From assembly GCF_003001815.1 (NCBI RefSeq), contig NZ_PVMZ01000033.1, forward strand, positions 1-64,000: 64,000 bases of DNA, written 5' to 3'. The notes beneath the pieces are model-generated. The model saw only the letters and a list, made by a program, of their open reading frames with translations, was not told where the DNA came from and made no database searches. A program made the translations under genes and the position numbers. This DNA comes from Actinoplanes italicus. Its GTDB lineage: Bacteria; Actinomycetota; Actinomycetes; Mycobacteriales; Micromonosporaceae. Shown piece after piece: positions 36,429 through 45,433 of this stretch (the stretch's first letter is position 1; every line of letters begins with the position of its first letter).

Positions 36429-36447
36429 GTTGGTACACAGTCTGGGC

Positions 36448-37215
36448 TCAGCGGGCGGTGTAGCCGCCGTCGACGGGAAGGGCGACGCCGACGACGAAGC
36501 CGGCGCCCGGGCTGCACAGCCACAGCACGGCGGCGGCGATCTCCTCGGGTTCCCCGAGCCGGTTGATGGGCTGGTCGGCGATCGCCTCGTCCCGGTCGAG
36601 TTCGCCCTTGTCGATCATATCGGTGACCATGGGGGTGGCGATGGTGCCGGGGCAGACCGCGTTGATCCGGATACCGCGGGGCGCGTATTCGAGGGCGGCG
36701 CTGCGGGTCAGGCCGATGACGCCGTGTTTGCCGGCGTGGTAGGCGGCCCGGCCCGGCAGGCCGACGAGCCCGCCCAGGGAGGAACAGTTGACGATCGCGC
36801 CGCTGCCCTGCGTGCGCATCTGGGCGAGCTCGTGTTTCATGCAGGCCCAGACGCCGCGCAGGTTGATCGCGTTGACCCGGTCGAAGACGTCGGCACTCTC
36901 GTCGGCGGCGTCGCTGGGCGGCACCTGGATGCCGGCGTTGTTGGACGCCATGTCCAGGCGTCCGAACCGTTCGACCGTGGCGTGTACGGCGGCGGCGACG
37001 CTGGCCTCGTCGGCGACATCGCACGGCACGCCCAGCACCCGGTGCCCGGCGTCGGTCAGCTCGGTGGTGACCGTGTGGAGTGCGTCGGCGTTGATGTCGG
37101 TCAGCGCGACCGCGGCACCGGAGGCGGCGAAGGCGCGGGCGGTTGCCAGGCCCATGCCGGAACCGGCGCCAGTGACCAGGGCCACCTGGCCGGTGAAGTC
37201 GTAGGTCGGATTCAC
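36448..37215 (-). CDS. Short-chain dehydrogenase/reductase
   Basis: A 255-residue classical SDR with a GTG start whose GTGA overlaps the upstream cupin stop. The cofactor motif is TGAGSGMG; SNNAGIQ, NCSSLGG and YHAGK form the active site. The C-terminus, EEIAAAVLWLCSPGAGFVVG, is nearly the same as in the 34205 SDR. Co-translation with the cupin gene, and a shared direction with the alcohol dehydrogenase and DUF2255 genes, indicate one redox operon reading right to left from about 39.2 kb. Confidence 0.92.
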   Translation of the reverse strand: MNPTYDFTGQVALVTGAGSGMGLATARAFAASGAAVALTDINADALHTVTTELTDAGHRVLGVPCDVADEASVAAAVHATVERFGRLDMASNNAGIQVPPSDAADESADVFDRVNAINLRGVWACMKHELAQMRTQGSGAIVNCSSLGGLVGLPGRAAYHAGKHGVIGLTRSAALEYAPRGIRINAVCPGTIATPMVTDMIDKGELDRDEAIADQPINRLGEPEEIAAAVLWLCSPGAGFVVGVALPVDGGYTAR

Positions 37216-37628
37216 AGTCGGGCACCCTGGTTGGCGCTCGGGTAGTGCTCGTCAGTGACCGGTTCGAGCCAGGTGGTCGGGTCGCCGCCGTCGGGTTTGG
37301 CTTCGAGCATCGCGAGGTGGCTCATGAACGTGGTGTCGGCGGCGCCGTGCCAGTGCTCCTCGCCGGGTGGGCAGAGCACGGTTTCGCCGGCGTGGATATG
37401 CAGCACCGAGCCGTCGCGGGTGCCGACGAGGCCGACGCCTTCGGTGACGTGCAGAGTCTGGCCGACGGCGTGGGAGTGCCAGTTGGTGCGGGCGCCGGGG
37501 GTGAACCGGACCAGGGCGACGGTCATCCGCGACGGTCCGGTGCCGTTGTAGACCGGTGTCATGTAGACGTCACCGGTGAACATTCGCGGTGGCATCTTGA
37601 CGGTGGGCTGCACAGCCTGAAGGTGCAT
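37212..37628 (-). CDS. Cupin-domain protein
   Basis: 138 residues from an ATG at 37628 preceded by GAGGAGA. The cupin metal motifs are HSHAVGQTLHVTEGVG and PPGEEHWHGA, so three His and a Glu could bind a metal. The arrangement matches small (R)-mandelonitrile-lyase-like or quercetinase-like cupins that often neighbour carboxymuconolactone decarboxylases. The first half of the protein at 50998-52140 is homologous (same FTGDVYM/FTGEVRV start and PPG.(K/E)HWHGA block). It overlaps the SDR start by four bases. Confidence 0.88.
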   Translation of the reverse strand: MHLQAVQPTVKMPPRMFTGDVYMTPVYNGTGPSRMTVALVRFTPGARTNWHSHAVGQTLHVTEGVGLVGTRDGSVLHIHAGETVLCPPGEEHWHGAADTTFMSHLAMLEAKPDGGDPTTWLEPVTDEHYPSANQGARL

Positions 37629-37685
37629 GACGGTCTCCTCGCAAGGACGGTGGCCGACACCGGGCGTGCCGGCCACCGGGAACGA

Positions 37686-38714
37686 TCACGGGCGAAGCAG
37701 GGCCTTGATGGCGCGTCGTTCGTCCATCGCCTGGTATCCGGCGGCGGCCTCGTCGAGTCCCAGTTCCAGGTCGAACACCTTGCCCGGGTTGATCTCGCGC
37801 TTGAGGATCAAGTCGATCAGTTCGGGCAGGAACCGCCGGACCGGGGCCGGCCCGCCGTGCAGGTGCACGCCGGAGAAGAACAGCTCCGTGCCGGGCAGCG
37901 TGACACCGTGCGCGACGCCGACGTAGCCGACGTGACCGCCGGGGCGGGTGGAGTTGATCGCCTGCATCATCGACTCCTGGGTGCCGACCGCCTCGATCAC
38001 CGAGTGCGCCCCGTACCCGCCGGTCAGTTCTTTGATCTTGGTGACGCCGGCGTCACCGCGCTCGGTGACGATGTCGGTGGCGCCGAATTCGAGGGCGAGT
38101 TTCTGCCGGTCGGCGTGCCGGCTCATCGCGATGATCCGCTCGGCGCCGAGCTGCTTGGCGGCGAGCACGGCGAGCAGGCCGACGGCGCCGTCACCGACGA
38201 CCGCGACGGTCTTGCCCGGGCCGGCCTGGGCGGCGACCGCACCGAACCAGCCGGTGCCAAGGACGTCGGAGGCGGCCAGCAGCGACGGGATCAGATCGGC
38301 GTCCGGCAGCTCAGGGGTGGCGATTAGGGTGCCGTCGGCCCACGGAACCCGCAGGTACTCCGCCTGCGCACCGCCGCTCTCGTCGACGATGAACTCCAGG
38401 TGGGGGCAGCGGGACTGGTAGCCGGCCTGGCAGATCTCGCAGGTGTTGTCGGAGGTGAAGAAGGAGCCGATCACGAACTGGCCGGGCGTGATGTCGCGGA
38501 CCTCGGTGCCGACCTGTTCGACCACGCCGACGTACTCGTGGCCCATCGGTGTCGGCCCGTTGACCGCTTCGATGCCGCGGTACGGCCACAGGTCCGAGCC
38601 GCAGACACAGGCGGCGGCGACGCGGATGACCGCGTCCGTGGGCTTGAGGATGGCCGGTGTGTCGCGCTGCTCCACGCGAACGTCGCCGGGGGCGTGCATG
38701 ACAACCTGACGCAT
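37686..38714 (-). CDS. Zinc-dependent alcohol dehydrogenase 1
   Basis: 342 residues, ATG at 38714 behind AAGGAGA. Catalytic zinc ligands are in CVCGSDLWPYRG and GHEYVG; structural-zinc cysteines are in SDNTCEICQAGYQSRC, where three are clear. The NAD(P) motif is GDGAVGLLAVLAA. A second copy at 39625-40647 is very similar along its whole length, and a deleted relic is at 61.3-61.6 kb, so this family has expanded locally. The gene lies in the DUF2255-ADH-cupin-SDR operon. Confidence 0.93.
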   Translation of the reverse strand: MRQVVMHAPGDVRVEQRDTPAILKPTDAVIRVAAACVCGSDLWPYRGIEAVNGPTPMGHEYVGVVEQVGTEVRDITPGQFVIGSFFTSDNTCEICQAGYQSRCPHLEFIVDESGGAQAEYLRVPWADGTLIATPELPDADLIPSLLAASDVLGTGWFGAVAAQAGPGKTVAVVGDGAVGLLAVLAAKQLGAERIIAMSRHADRQKLALEFGATDIVTERGDAGVTKIKELTGGYGAHSVIEAVGTQESMMQAINSTRPGGHVGYVGVAHGVTLPGTELFFSGVHLHGGPAPVRRFLPELIDLILKREINPGKVFDLELGLDEAAAGYQAMDERRAIKALLRP

Positions 38715-38769
38715 GTCAGTTCTCCTTGGTGGTGAAGATCGCTTGGCGACGGACATCGCCTCGATCGGT

Positions 38770-39219
38770 TCAGACGGGGCGAGAACGTTCTGCCGTCGAA
38801 CGTTCCCTGGGTGCCGAGGGCTCGTCGGCCTCGCGTGACTCCTGGCGAGGACTGATCTTGAGCGTGGCGTGACGGGCCTGCGGGGCGACCATCCGGTCGA
38901 CGTAGCTCGCGCCGTAGCGGCGGTACTTGGTGCGGTAGCCCGCGTCGATACGGTCGTTGATCGCCGCGTCGTCGACGGGGGTGAACGTGACCTCGATGTC
39001 GATACCGCCGGCATCGATGCGGCCCTGTCGCTGGGTGAGTGCCCGGCGGTACCAGGCGCTGCTGGTGCCGTAGGCGGAACGCAGGTACAGGTCGTCGCCG
39101 TCAGCGATCACCCAGACCGGCACGACTCGGCGTGGGCTGCCGTTCTGGCCGGCGGTGACGACGCGCAACTCGTCCGCCCCGCCGATCGCGGGGAGTTCCT
39201 CAGGCGACCAGTCGGCCAT
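38770..39219 (-). CDS. DUF2255-family protein
   Basis: A 149-residue protein with a DUF2255-like pattern: WSPEELPAIGGADELRVVTA, then a VWVIADGDDLYLRSAYG strand pair, WYRRA and YRTKYRRYG. The fold resembles the F420/flavin split-barrel family, but no cofactor is proved for DUF2255. It is the first gene of the right-to-left redox operon; motif S2 lies 74-109 bases upstream of the ATG. The C-terminal 25 residues are charged and probably disordered. Confidence 0.8.
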   Translation of the reverse strand: MADWSPEELPAIGGADELRVVTAGQNGSPRRVVPVWVIADGDDLYLRSAYGTSSAWYRRALTQRQGRIDAGGIDIEVTFTPVDDAAINDRIDAGYRTKYRRYGASYVDRMVAPQARHATLKISPRQESREADEPSAPRERSTAERSRPV

Positions 39220-39292
39220 GATGACAATTCCTTTCCGCTGTGCCCGCTCGTTCCGGGCTTACCTCCATGGGATCGGAAACCTGGGGCGTGGG

Positions 39293-39328
39293 GGAGTTCC
39301 TGACAAAGCGTGTACTGACAGAGCACCC
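39293..39328 (-). promoter_or_regulatory. Conserved motif copy S2
   Basis: On the minus strand it reads GGGTGCTCTGTCAGTACAC, then GGAACTCC after about 10 bases. It ends 74 bases upstream of the DUF2255 start and faces that gene, so it probably controls the operon DUF2255-ADH-cupin-SDR. Confidence 0.7.
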
Positions 39329-39416
39329 TTGACCGGCTTCGAGGCGCTGAGAGTCGCGGGTACCCGGAGGCCCCCGGGTACCCGCGAGATCGTTGCCCGC
39401 CGTCGTGCGGCAGCCA

Positions 39417-39623
39417 TCAACTCAGTCCGGCCCACTCGCCGACGACGGTGGGCTCGTACGGGCAAGTGGTCACCGAGTTCGGCGAAGGGCTGCCCGGCTC
39501 GATGACGAGGATCAGCCCGGATCCCGCCTCCGGCGATGCGGCGCGTGTGGTCGCGCCGGGCCCGACGGCGAACAGTGCTGCGGCGGCGAGGAACAATGCT
39601 GCCGCTACTGCGGTCGGTCGCAT
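39417..39623 (-). CDS. Small secreted protein, coupled to alcohol dehydrogenase 2
   Basis: 68 residues: a clear signal peptide (RPTAVAAALFLAAAALFAV, cleavage near TRAAS) and a mature peptide of about 40 residues with one Cys (SVTTCPYEPTVVGEWAGLS). Its ATG begins one base after the stop codon of the alcohol dehydrogenase, so it is probably translationally coupled. The segment GSGLILVIEP faintly recalls the start of subtilisin-inhibitor proteins, which are longer, so it could be a truncated relic. No function is assigned. Confidence 0.5.
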   Translation of the reverse strand: MRPTAVAAALFLAAAALFAVGPGATTRAASPEAGSGLILVIEPGSPSPNSVTTCPYEPTVVGEWAGLS

Positions 39624-39624
39624 G

Positions 39625-40647
39625 TCACACCTGCAACAGGGTCTTGATGGCGCGGCGCTCGTCCATCGCCCGGTAGCCCTCGGCGGCCTGATCGAGCGGC
39701 AGCGTGAGATCGAAGACCTTCCCCGGGTCGATGGTGCGGTCGCCGATCAGCCGCATCAGGTCGGGCAGGAAGCGGCGTACCGGTGCGGGCCCGCCGTGCA
39801 GGTGCACCAGGGCGTTGAACATGTCCATGCCGGGCAGGCTGACGTCGTGGGTGACGCCGACGAAGCCGACGTGCCCACCGGAGCGGGTCGAGTGCACGGC
39901 CTGCATCATCGACTCCTGTGTGCCGACGGCCTCGACGACCGAGTGCGCGCCGAGCCCGCCGGTCATGTCCTTGATCCGGGCGATGCCCTCGTCGCCGCGT
40001 TCGGTGACGATGTCGGTGGCGCCGAACTCCGTGGCCAGTTTCTGCCGAGGCTCGTGGCGGCTCATCGCGATGATGCGTTCGGCCCCGAGCTGCTTGGCGG
40101 CGAGGACGGCGAGCAGTCCCACCGCGCCGTCGCCGACGACGGCGACGGTCTTGCCGGGGCCTGCCTCGGCGGCGACCGCGGCGAACCAGCCGGTGCCGAG
40201 CACGTCGGAGGCGGCCAGGTAGCTGGGGATCAGGTCGGCCGGCGGCAACTCTGGTGTGGCGACGAGGGTGCCGTCGGCCAGAGGTACGCGCAGGTATTCG
40301 GCCTGGGAGCCGATGGTGCCCATCAGTACGCGGTGCACGCAGGCGCTCTGGTAGCCGGCCCGGCAGATGTCGCAGGTGTTGTCGGACGCCCAGAACGAGC
40401 CGACGACGAACTGCCCTTTCCTGATGCTGGTGACAGCGCTGCCGACCTCTTCGACGATGCCCACGTACTCGTGGCCCATCCGGGTCGGCCCCTGCAGTTT
40501 CTCGATGCCCCGGTACGGCCAGAGGTCGGAACCGCAGACACAGGCCGCCGACAGCCGGATGATCGCGTCGGTCGGCTGCTCGATCCGCGGATCGTCCAGC
40601 GTTTCCACGCGGACGTCGCCGGGCGCGTACATGACTGCACCGCGCAT
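39625..40647 (-). CDS. Zinc-dependent alcohol dehydrogenase 2
   Basis: 340 residues, ATG at 40647 with GGAGG upstream. Same domains as alcohol dehydrogenase 1: CVCGSDLWPYRG, GHEYVG, a structural-zinc loop (SDNTCDICRAGYQSAC), the GDGAVGLLAVLAA Rossmann motif and AMDERRAIKTLLQV at the end. It differs mainly in the loop after the structural cysteines (VHRVLMGTIGSQ). It is followed immediately by the small secreted protein. Motif S3 lies 72 bases upstream. Likely substrates are aldehydes or alcohols; specificity is unknown. Confidence 0.93.
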   Translation of the reverse strand: MRGAVMYAPGDVRVETLDDPRIEQPTDAIIRLSAACVCGSDLWPYRGIEKLQGPTRMGHEYVGIVEEVGSAVTSIRKGQFVVGSFWASDNTCDICRAGYQSACVHRVLMGTIGSQAEYLRVPLADGTLVATPELPPADLIPSYLAASDVLGTGWFAAVAAEAGPGKTVAVVGDGAVGLLAVLAAKQLGAERIIAMSRHEPRQKLATEFGATDIVTERGDEGIARIKDMTGGLGAHSVVEAVGTQESMMQAVHSTRSGGHVGFVGVTHDVSLPGMDMFNALVHLHGGPAPVRRFLPDLMRLIGDRTIDPGKVFDLTLPLDQAAEGYRAMDERRAIKTLLQV

Positions 40648-40718
40648 TATTTCCTCCTCGTTAATGGTCGCTGCGATGATGCCGAATTCCCAGCCGGTTC
40701 GTTTCCATACCGGGCGAA

Positions 40719-40738
40719 GGGTGCCCTGTCAGTACCTG
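40719..40738. promoter_or_regulatory. Conserved motif copy S3
   Basis: GGGTGCCCTGTCAGTACCTG lies between the response regulator stop and alcohol dehydrogenase 2, 72 bases upstream of the latter. The core matches S2 and S4, but the downstream GACTTC element is missing and the orientation is opposite to the gene. Confidence 0.6.
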
Positions 40739-40759
40739 TTTCGTCGCGCGGCAATGTAC

Positions 40760-41443
40760 TCACGTCGCGGATTGCCGCAGCCGGTATCCGCGACCGACCA
40801 CCGTCTCGATGGATTCCGGGCCGAGCTTGCGGCGCAGCGTGCCGACGGTGACCCGTACGGTCTGTGTGAAGGGATCGGCATGGGCGTCCCAGACGTGTTC
40901 GAGCAGTTGCTCGGCCGAGACGACCTCGCCGGGACGGGTCATGAGGTACCGCAGGACCCCGAACTCCTTGCGGGTCAGGTTCAACGCGGTGCCACCGCGG
41001 CTGACCAGATGGCGGGCCGTGTCCAGTTCGATGTCGCCGGCGACCAGCGTCGCAGTCGAGTGGCGGTTCTCCCGCCGGAGCAGCGCTCGCAGCCTAGCCA
41101 GCAGTTCAGGCAGGTGGAACGGTTTGACCAGGTAATCGTCGGCGCCGCCGTCCAATCCCCGGACCCGATCGTCCAGGCCACCACGGGCGGTGAGGATCAG
41201 CACCCGCAACTCTGCCGCACCAAGCGCGGGTATGCGGTCCTGACGTAGGTCGCGACAGAGAGTGAAGCCGTCGCCGTCGGGCAGATTGACGTCGAGCAGC
41301 ATCACGTCGTACTCGTTGACCGTCAGCCGTTCGTATGCCTCGGCCACGTCCAGCGCGACATCGACGGCATAGCCGTCACGGGTCAGACCGACGCGCAGAC
41401 CTTCGGCCAGATCGGGCTCGTCCTCGACCACCAGCACTCGCAT
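40760..41443 (-). CDS. OmpR-family response regulator (orphan)
   Basis: 227 residues if translated from MRVLVVEDEP at 41443; an in-frame ATG at 41470 is also possible. The receiver has D51 in MLLDVNLPDGDG as the phosphoacceptor and K in VKPFHL. The winged-helix C-terminus shows TRKEFGVLRYLMTRPGEVVS and VRVTVGTLRRKLG. A very similar regulator at 59310-59993 has a kinase next to it; this one has none, so it may share that kinase. Motif S7 ends six bases upstream of the 41470 ATG. Starts further upstream would place the motif inside the gene, which argues against them. Confidence 0.88.
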   Translation of the reverse strand: MRVLVVEDEPDLAEGLRVGLTRDGYAVDVALDVAEAYERLTVNEYDVMLLDVNLPDGDGFTLCRDLRQDRIPALGAAELRVLILTARGGLDDRVRGLDGGADDYLVKPFHLPELLARLRALLRRENRHSTATLVAGDIELDTARHLVSRGGTALNLTRKEFGVLRYLMTRPGEVVSAEQLLEHVWDAHADPFTQTVRVTVGTLRRKLGPESIETVVGRGYRLRQSAT

Positions 41444-41475
41444 TTGCGCAACGCTATGGGCAGCGGTCATCGTCT

Positions 41476-41513
41476 GGAAGTCATTGTCGAGGGGTGTATC
41501 AACAGGGAACCCC
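41476..41513 (-). promoter_or_regulatory. Conserved motif copy S7
   Basis: On the minus strand it reads GGGGTTCCCTGTTGATACAC, then CCCTCGACAAT, then GACTTCC. It lies between the divergent response regulator and paoA genes and may control both. It faces the response regulator. Confidence 0.65.
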
Positions 41514-41657
41514 TGATGGGTTGACATCATCCGAAATCCGTATCTCGAATGCACCCCGCACTGCGGCCGGTTACTTTCGGATTATTTTCGGGCGCTGCTG
41601 ATCTGCTTCTCAGATCTCGACGTCGGCCAATGCCTTCATACCGTGAGGATGGGAAAC

Positions 41658-42263
41658 ATGTCCGAAGAGTTACCGAAAGGATCCGTGTCACGGCGGACCC
41701 TGCTCGCCAGCACGGCCAGTCTCACCGGCGTAGCGGCCACCAACACTCTGGTAGCGCCGGCCGCCGTGGCGAGCCCTGCGCCGGCGGTCGACGCAGCAAC
41801 CTCGGGCCAGGTGTCGCTACGTATCAACGGCGATCAGCACACCCTCACGGTGGACAACCGCACGTCACTGCTCGATCTGCTGCGCGAGCAGCTCGGGCTG
41901 ACCGGAACGAAGAAGGGCTGCGACGCCGGCGCCTGCGGGGCCTGCACGGTGCTGGTCGACGGCCGCCGCGTCAACGGTTGCCTGACCCTCGCCAGGCGCC
42001 TCGACGGCGCGGAGGTCACCACCGTCGAGGGCCTGGCCGACGGCGACGAGTTGCACCCGTTGCAGCAGGCGTTCATCGACCACGACGCCTTCCAGTGCGG
42101 GTTCTGCACGCCGGGACAGATTGTCTCCGGGACCGCCTGCATCGCCGAGGGACACACCGGGTCGGCTGCGGAAATCCGGGAGTGGATGAGCGGCAACATC
42201 TGCCGCTGCGGCGCGTACACCAAGATCGTGACAGCGGTGCACCAGGCCGCCGGGAGGCGATGA
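41658..42263 (+). CDS. paoA: Aldehyde oxidoreductase iron-sulfur subunit (PaoA-like)
   Basis: 201 residues from the ATG at 41658 (GAGG nine bases upstream). A twin-Arg signal, SRRTLLASTASLTG, precedes the mature chain. One [2Fe-2S] cluster is ligated by cysteines in GCDAGACGACTVLVDG...GC, the other in QCGFCTPGQ and NICRCGAY. This is the small subunit of a xanthine-oxidase-family enzyme; a Tat signal on this subunit, and the gene order iron-sulfur, FAD, molybdenum, XdhC, match the E. coli periplasmic PaoABC system with its chaperone PaoD. Confidence 0.9.
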   Translation: MSEELPKGSVSRRTLLASTASLTGVAATNTLVAPAAVASPAPAVDAATSGQVSLRINGDQHTLTVDNRTSLLDLLREQLGLTGTKKGCDAGACGACTVLVDGRRVNGCLTLARRLDGAEVTTVEGLADGDELHPLQQAFIDHDAFQCGFCTPGQIVSGTACIAEGHTGSAAEIREWMSGNICRCGAYTKIVTAVHQAAGRR

Positions 42264-42266
42264 CCG

Positions 42267-43247
42267 ATGTTCCCCTTCACCTACACCCGGCCCACCAGCA
42301 CACCGGCGGCCCTGGCGGCCGGCGCGAGCGGCGGGCGGTACATCGCCGGCGGCACCACCCTGGTCGACCTCATGCGCGAGACCGTGGAACGGCCGGACAG
42401 CGTGGTCGACATCGCCGGGCTCCCGCTGGGCGGCGTCACCGCGACCCGCGGCGGCGGCCTGCGCATCGGGGCACTGGTGAGCATGACCGACGCCGCCCGG
42501 CACCGGCTGGTCCGCACGGCGTACCCGGTCATCTCTCAAGCCCTGGAACTGAGCGCCTCACCGCAGCTGCGCAACATGGCCAGCATCGGCGGCAACATCC
42601 TGCAACGCACCCGCTGCACCTACTTCCGTGACATCAGCGCCGCCTGCAACAAACGCGAGCCGGGCTCCGGCTGCGCGGCACGCGAAGGCTGGAACCGCAC
42701 GCACGCCATCCTCGGCACCTCCCAGGCGTGCGTGGCCACCCACCCGTCCGACCTCGCCGTCGCCCTGACCGCGCTGGACGCCACCGTGCACCTGATCGGT
42801 TCCGCCGGGACACGCCAGGTCGCTTTCGGCGACTTCCTGCTGCAGCCCGGCGCGACCCCGCACCGCGAGAACGCCCTACGGCCGGGTGAACTGATCACCG
42901 CTGTTGAGATCCCGGCACATCCGCGCCCGCTGTCCTCCGGATACCTCAAGGTCCGCGACCGGCAGTCGTACGAGTTCGCCCTCACCTCCGCCGCGGTGGC
43001 ACTGCACATCGACGGCGGCGTCATCCGGACCGCGAAGGTCGCCGCCGGTGGCGTCGGCACCGTCCCGTGGCGGCTGCGCGCCGTCGAGCGGCAGCTGGTC
43101 GGCCGGCGCCCGACACCGCAACTGTGGGCCCGAGCCGCCGGGCACGCCGCGGACGGCGCCCGCCCGCTTGCCCACAACCGTTTCAAGCTCGGCCTGCTGG
43201 AACGCACCGTCGAGCGTCAGCTGCGCGTCGTAGGAGGCACCCGATGA
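42267..43247 (+). CDS. paoB: Aldehyde oxidoreductase FAD subunit (PaoB-like)
   Basis: 326 residues, ATG at 42267 (GGAGG upstream). FAD-binding motifs: RYIAGGTTLVDLMRE and SIGGNILQRTRCTYFRD. The region C(T)YFRD...ACNKREPGSGCAA has the extra cysteines that bind a [4Fe-4S] cluster in PaoB/YagS-type subunits and are absent from ordinary xanthine dehydrogenases. It transfers electrons from molybdenum to FAD. It overlaps the molybdenum-subunit start by four bases. Confidence 0.9.
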   Translation: MFPFTYTRPTSTPAALAAGASGGRYIAGGTTLVDLMRETVERPDSVVDIAGLPLGGVTATRGGGLRIGALVSMTDAARHRLVRTAYPVISQALELSASPQLRNMASIGGNILQRTRCTYFRDISAACNKREPGSGCAAREGWNRTHAILGTSQACVATHPSDLAVALTALDATVHLIGSAGTRQVAFGDFLLQPGATPHRENALRPGELITAVEIPAHPRPLSSGYLKVRDRQSYEFALTSAAVALHIDGGVIRTAKVAAGGVGTVPWRLRAVERQLVGRRPTPQLWARAAGHAADGARPLAHNRFKLGLLERTVERQLRVVGGTR

Positions 43248-45433
43248 CCCAGCCACGCAACGCCGTCGGGGTCGGCCACGCCCGGGTCGAAGGCCGCCTC
43301 AAAGTCACCGGCCAGGCCGGCTACGCCGCCGACCACAACATCGACGGCATGTTGCACGCCGTCATCGTCGACGCCACCGTCGGCCGGGGCCGCATCACCG
43401 GCATCGACGCCACCCGCGCGCAGGCTCAGCCCGGAGTCGTCGCCGTGATCAGCCACCTCAACGCCACCCGGCTCACGTACCGGGAGAACCCGAACTCCAA
43501 CCACCCGCCGGGCGAACGGCTGCAGGCGTTGCAGGACGACCGGGTCCGGTTCTTCGGCCAGCCGGTGGCGGTCGCCGTCGCCGCCACGCTGCAGCAGGCT
43601 CAGCACGCCGCGAGCCTGGTCACCGTCGCCTACGCCGCCGAGCAACCAGCGCTCGGGCTCGGCGAGGGCACCCCCAACGCCGCCGAGAGCTACGCGCGCG
43701 GCGACACCACCGGCGCCCTCGCCGCCGCCGACGTGCGGATGACCATGGCGTACGCGCCCGCGCGCACCCACCACAACCCGATGGAGCCGCACGCCACCGT
43801 CGCGCAGTGGGACGGCGACCGGGTCACCGTGTGGGACAAGACCCAGTGGATCAACGCCACCCAGGCCGAACTCGCGTCGGTCTTCGACATCCCCCGCGCC
43901 CAGGTACGTGTCGTCAACCCGTACGTCGGCGGTGCCTTCGGCAGTGCGCTGCGGCCCTGGCCGCATGTGATCATCGCGGCGCTCGCGGCGCGGATGACGC
44001 GGCGCCCGGTCAAGCTCGTCCTCACCCGCCGCCAGCTGTACTTCGGCACCGGATACCGGCCCGCCTACGACTACCGGATCACCCTGGGCGCCGACCGCCG
44101 CGGCCGGCTGACCGCGATGGAACACACCATCCGGGCCGAGACATCCTCCTACGAGGACTTCCGCGAAGCCGTCACCGCGGCCGGGGAATCGCTGTACAGC
44201 ATGCCGAACGTCCGCATCGACTACCGGTCGGTCGCCCTGGACGTCAACACCCCGATCTGGAAACGCGGACCAGGGCCGGCCACCGCCGCGTTCGCCATCG
44301 AAGTGGCCCTGGACGAACTCGCGCACCGCGTCGGCGTCGACCCGGTCGAGCTGCGGCTGCGTAACGAGCCCGAGAAGGACGAAGGCAGCGGGCTGCCGTT
44401 CTCCACCCGCCGGCTGCGCGAGTGCCTCACCACCGGCGCCCGCGAGATCGGCTGGCAGCGCCGGGCCCGACCGGGAACCCGCCGCGACGGCGACTGGTTG
44501 ATCGGCATCGGCATGGCCGCCGGCAACTACCACACCGTGTCGGCGCCGGCCCAGGCCCGTGTCCGGCTGAACGCCGACGGCACCGCGTTCGTCGAGACGG
44601 CCAGCAGTGACATGGGTCCTGGCACCTACACGTCGATGACGCAGGTCGCCGCGGACGCGCTCGGGTTGACCCTGGACACCGTTCAGATGCGGCTCGGTGA
44701 CTCGCTGTACCCGCCCACCCCTCCGCACGGCGGCTCGATGACCATGGCCAGCATCGGTACGGCCGTGCTCAACGGCAGCGACACCGTACGCCGCCAGGCC
44801 ATCGACCTTGCGGTCAAAGACCGGAACTCTCCGTTGTACGGCACGGCCCCGGACAAGATCGTGGTCCGCGCCGGCCGGCTCACCGTGCGGGATCAGCCCG
44901 GCCGGGCCGACACTTACGAGCGGCTGCTGGCCCGCAACAACCGCGACCACCTCGAGGCTGTCGGCTCCTACACCCCCAACGACGCCGGACAGCGGTTCTC
45001 GATGAGCGCCTACGCGGCCACCTTCGCCGAGGTCGCCGTCGACGCCTCCCTCGGCTTGATCCGCATCCGCAAGCTCGTCGGGGTCTACGACGCCGGCCGG
45101 ATCGTGAACCCGCGGCTGGCCGAGAGCCAGGCGATCGGCGGCATGGTCGGTGGCATCGGTGCCGCCCTGCTGGAACACACCGTCACCGATGTCCGTGACG
45201 GCCGCATCGTCAACGCCAACCTCGCCGACTACCTGGTGCCGGTCAACGCCGACGTCCCCGACCTGAAAGCCGTCTACCTCAACGGCGAGGACCCGCACAT
45301 GGTGTCGCTCGGTGTGAAGGGCCTCGGCGAGGTGGTGCACGTCGGCGTCGCCCCGGCGATCGCCAACGCGGTGTTCAACGCCACCGGCCGCCGCGTGCGC
45401 TCCCTGCCGATCACCGTGGAGGCGTTGCAGTGA
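43244..45433 (+). CDS. paoC: Aldehyde oxidoreductase molybdenum subunit (PaoC-like)
   Basis: 729 residues from the ATG at 43244 with GGAGG before it. Molybdopterin-subunit signatures are NPMEPHATVAQW, VNPYVGGAFGSALRPWPH, RGPGPATAAFAIEVALDELA and, at the C-terminus, GVKGLGEVVHVG with the catalytic Glu. No separate signal peptide is present; the PaoA Tat signal would carry the complex. It oxidises aldehydes to acids using the molybdenum cofactor. Compared with the usual RAPG motif, the position has RGPG. Confidence 0.92.
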   Translation: MTQPRNAVGVGHARVEGRLKVTGQAGYAADHNIDGMLHAVIVDATVGRGRITGIDATRAQAQPGVVAVISHLNATRLTYRENPNSNHPPGERLQALQDDRVRFFGQPVAVAVAATLQQAQHAASLVTVAYAAEQPALGLGEGTPNAAESYARGDTTGALAAADVRMTMAYAPARTHHNPMEPHATVAQWDGDRVTVWDKTQWINATQAELASVFDIPRAQVRVVNPYVGGAFGSALRPWPHVIIAALAARMTRRPVKLVLTRRQLYFGTGYRPAYDYRITLGADRRGRLTAMEHTIRAETSSYEDFREAVTAAGESLYSMPNVRIDYRSVALDVNTPIWKRGPGPATAAFAIEVALDELAHRVGVDPVELRLRNEPEKDEGSGLPFSTRRLRECLTTGAREIGWQRRARPGTRRDGDWLIGIGMAAGNYHTVSAPAQARVRLNADGTAFVETASSDMGPGTYTSMTQVAADALGLTLDTVQMRLGDSLYPPTPPHGGSMTMASIGTAVLNGSDTVRRQAIDLAVKDRNSPLYGTAPDKIVVRAGRLTVRDQPGRADTYERLLARNNRDHLEAVGSYTPNDAGQRFSMSAYAATFAEVAVDASLGLIRIRKLVGVYDAGRIVNPRLAESQAIGGMVGGIGAALLEHTVTDVRDGRIVNANLADYLVPVNADVPDLKAVYLNGEDPHMVSLGVKGLGEVVHVGVAPAIANAVFNATGRRVRSLPITVEALQ

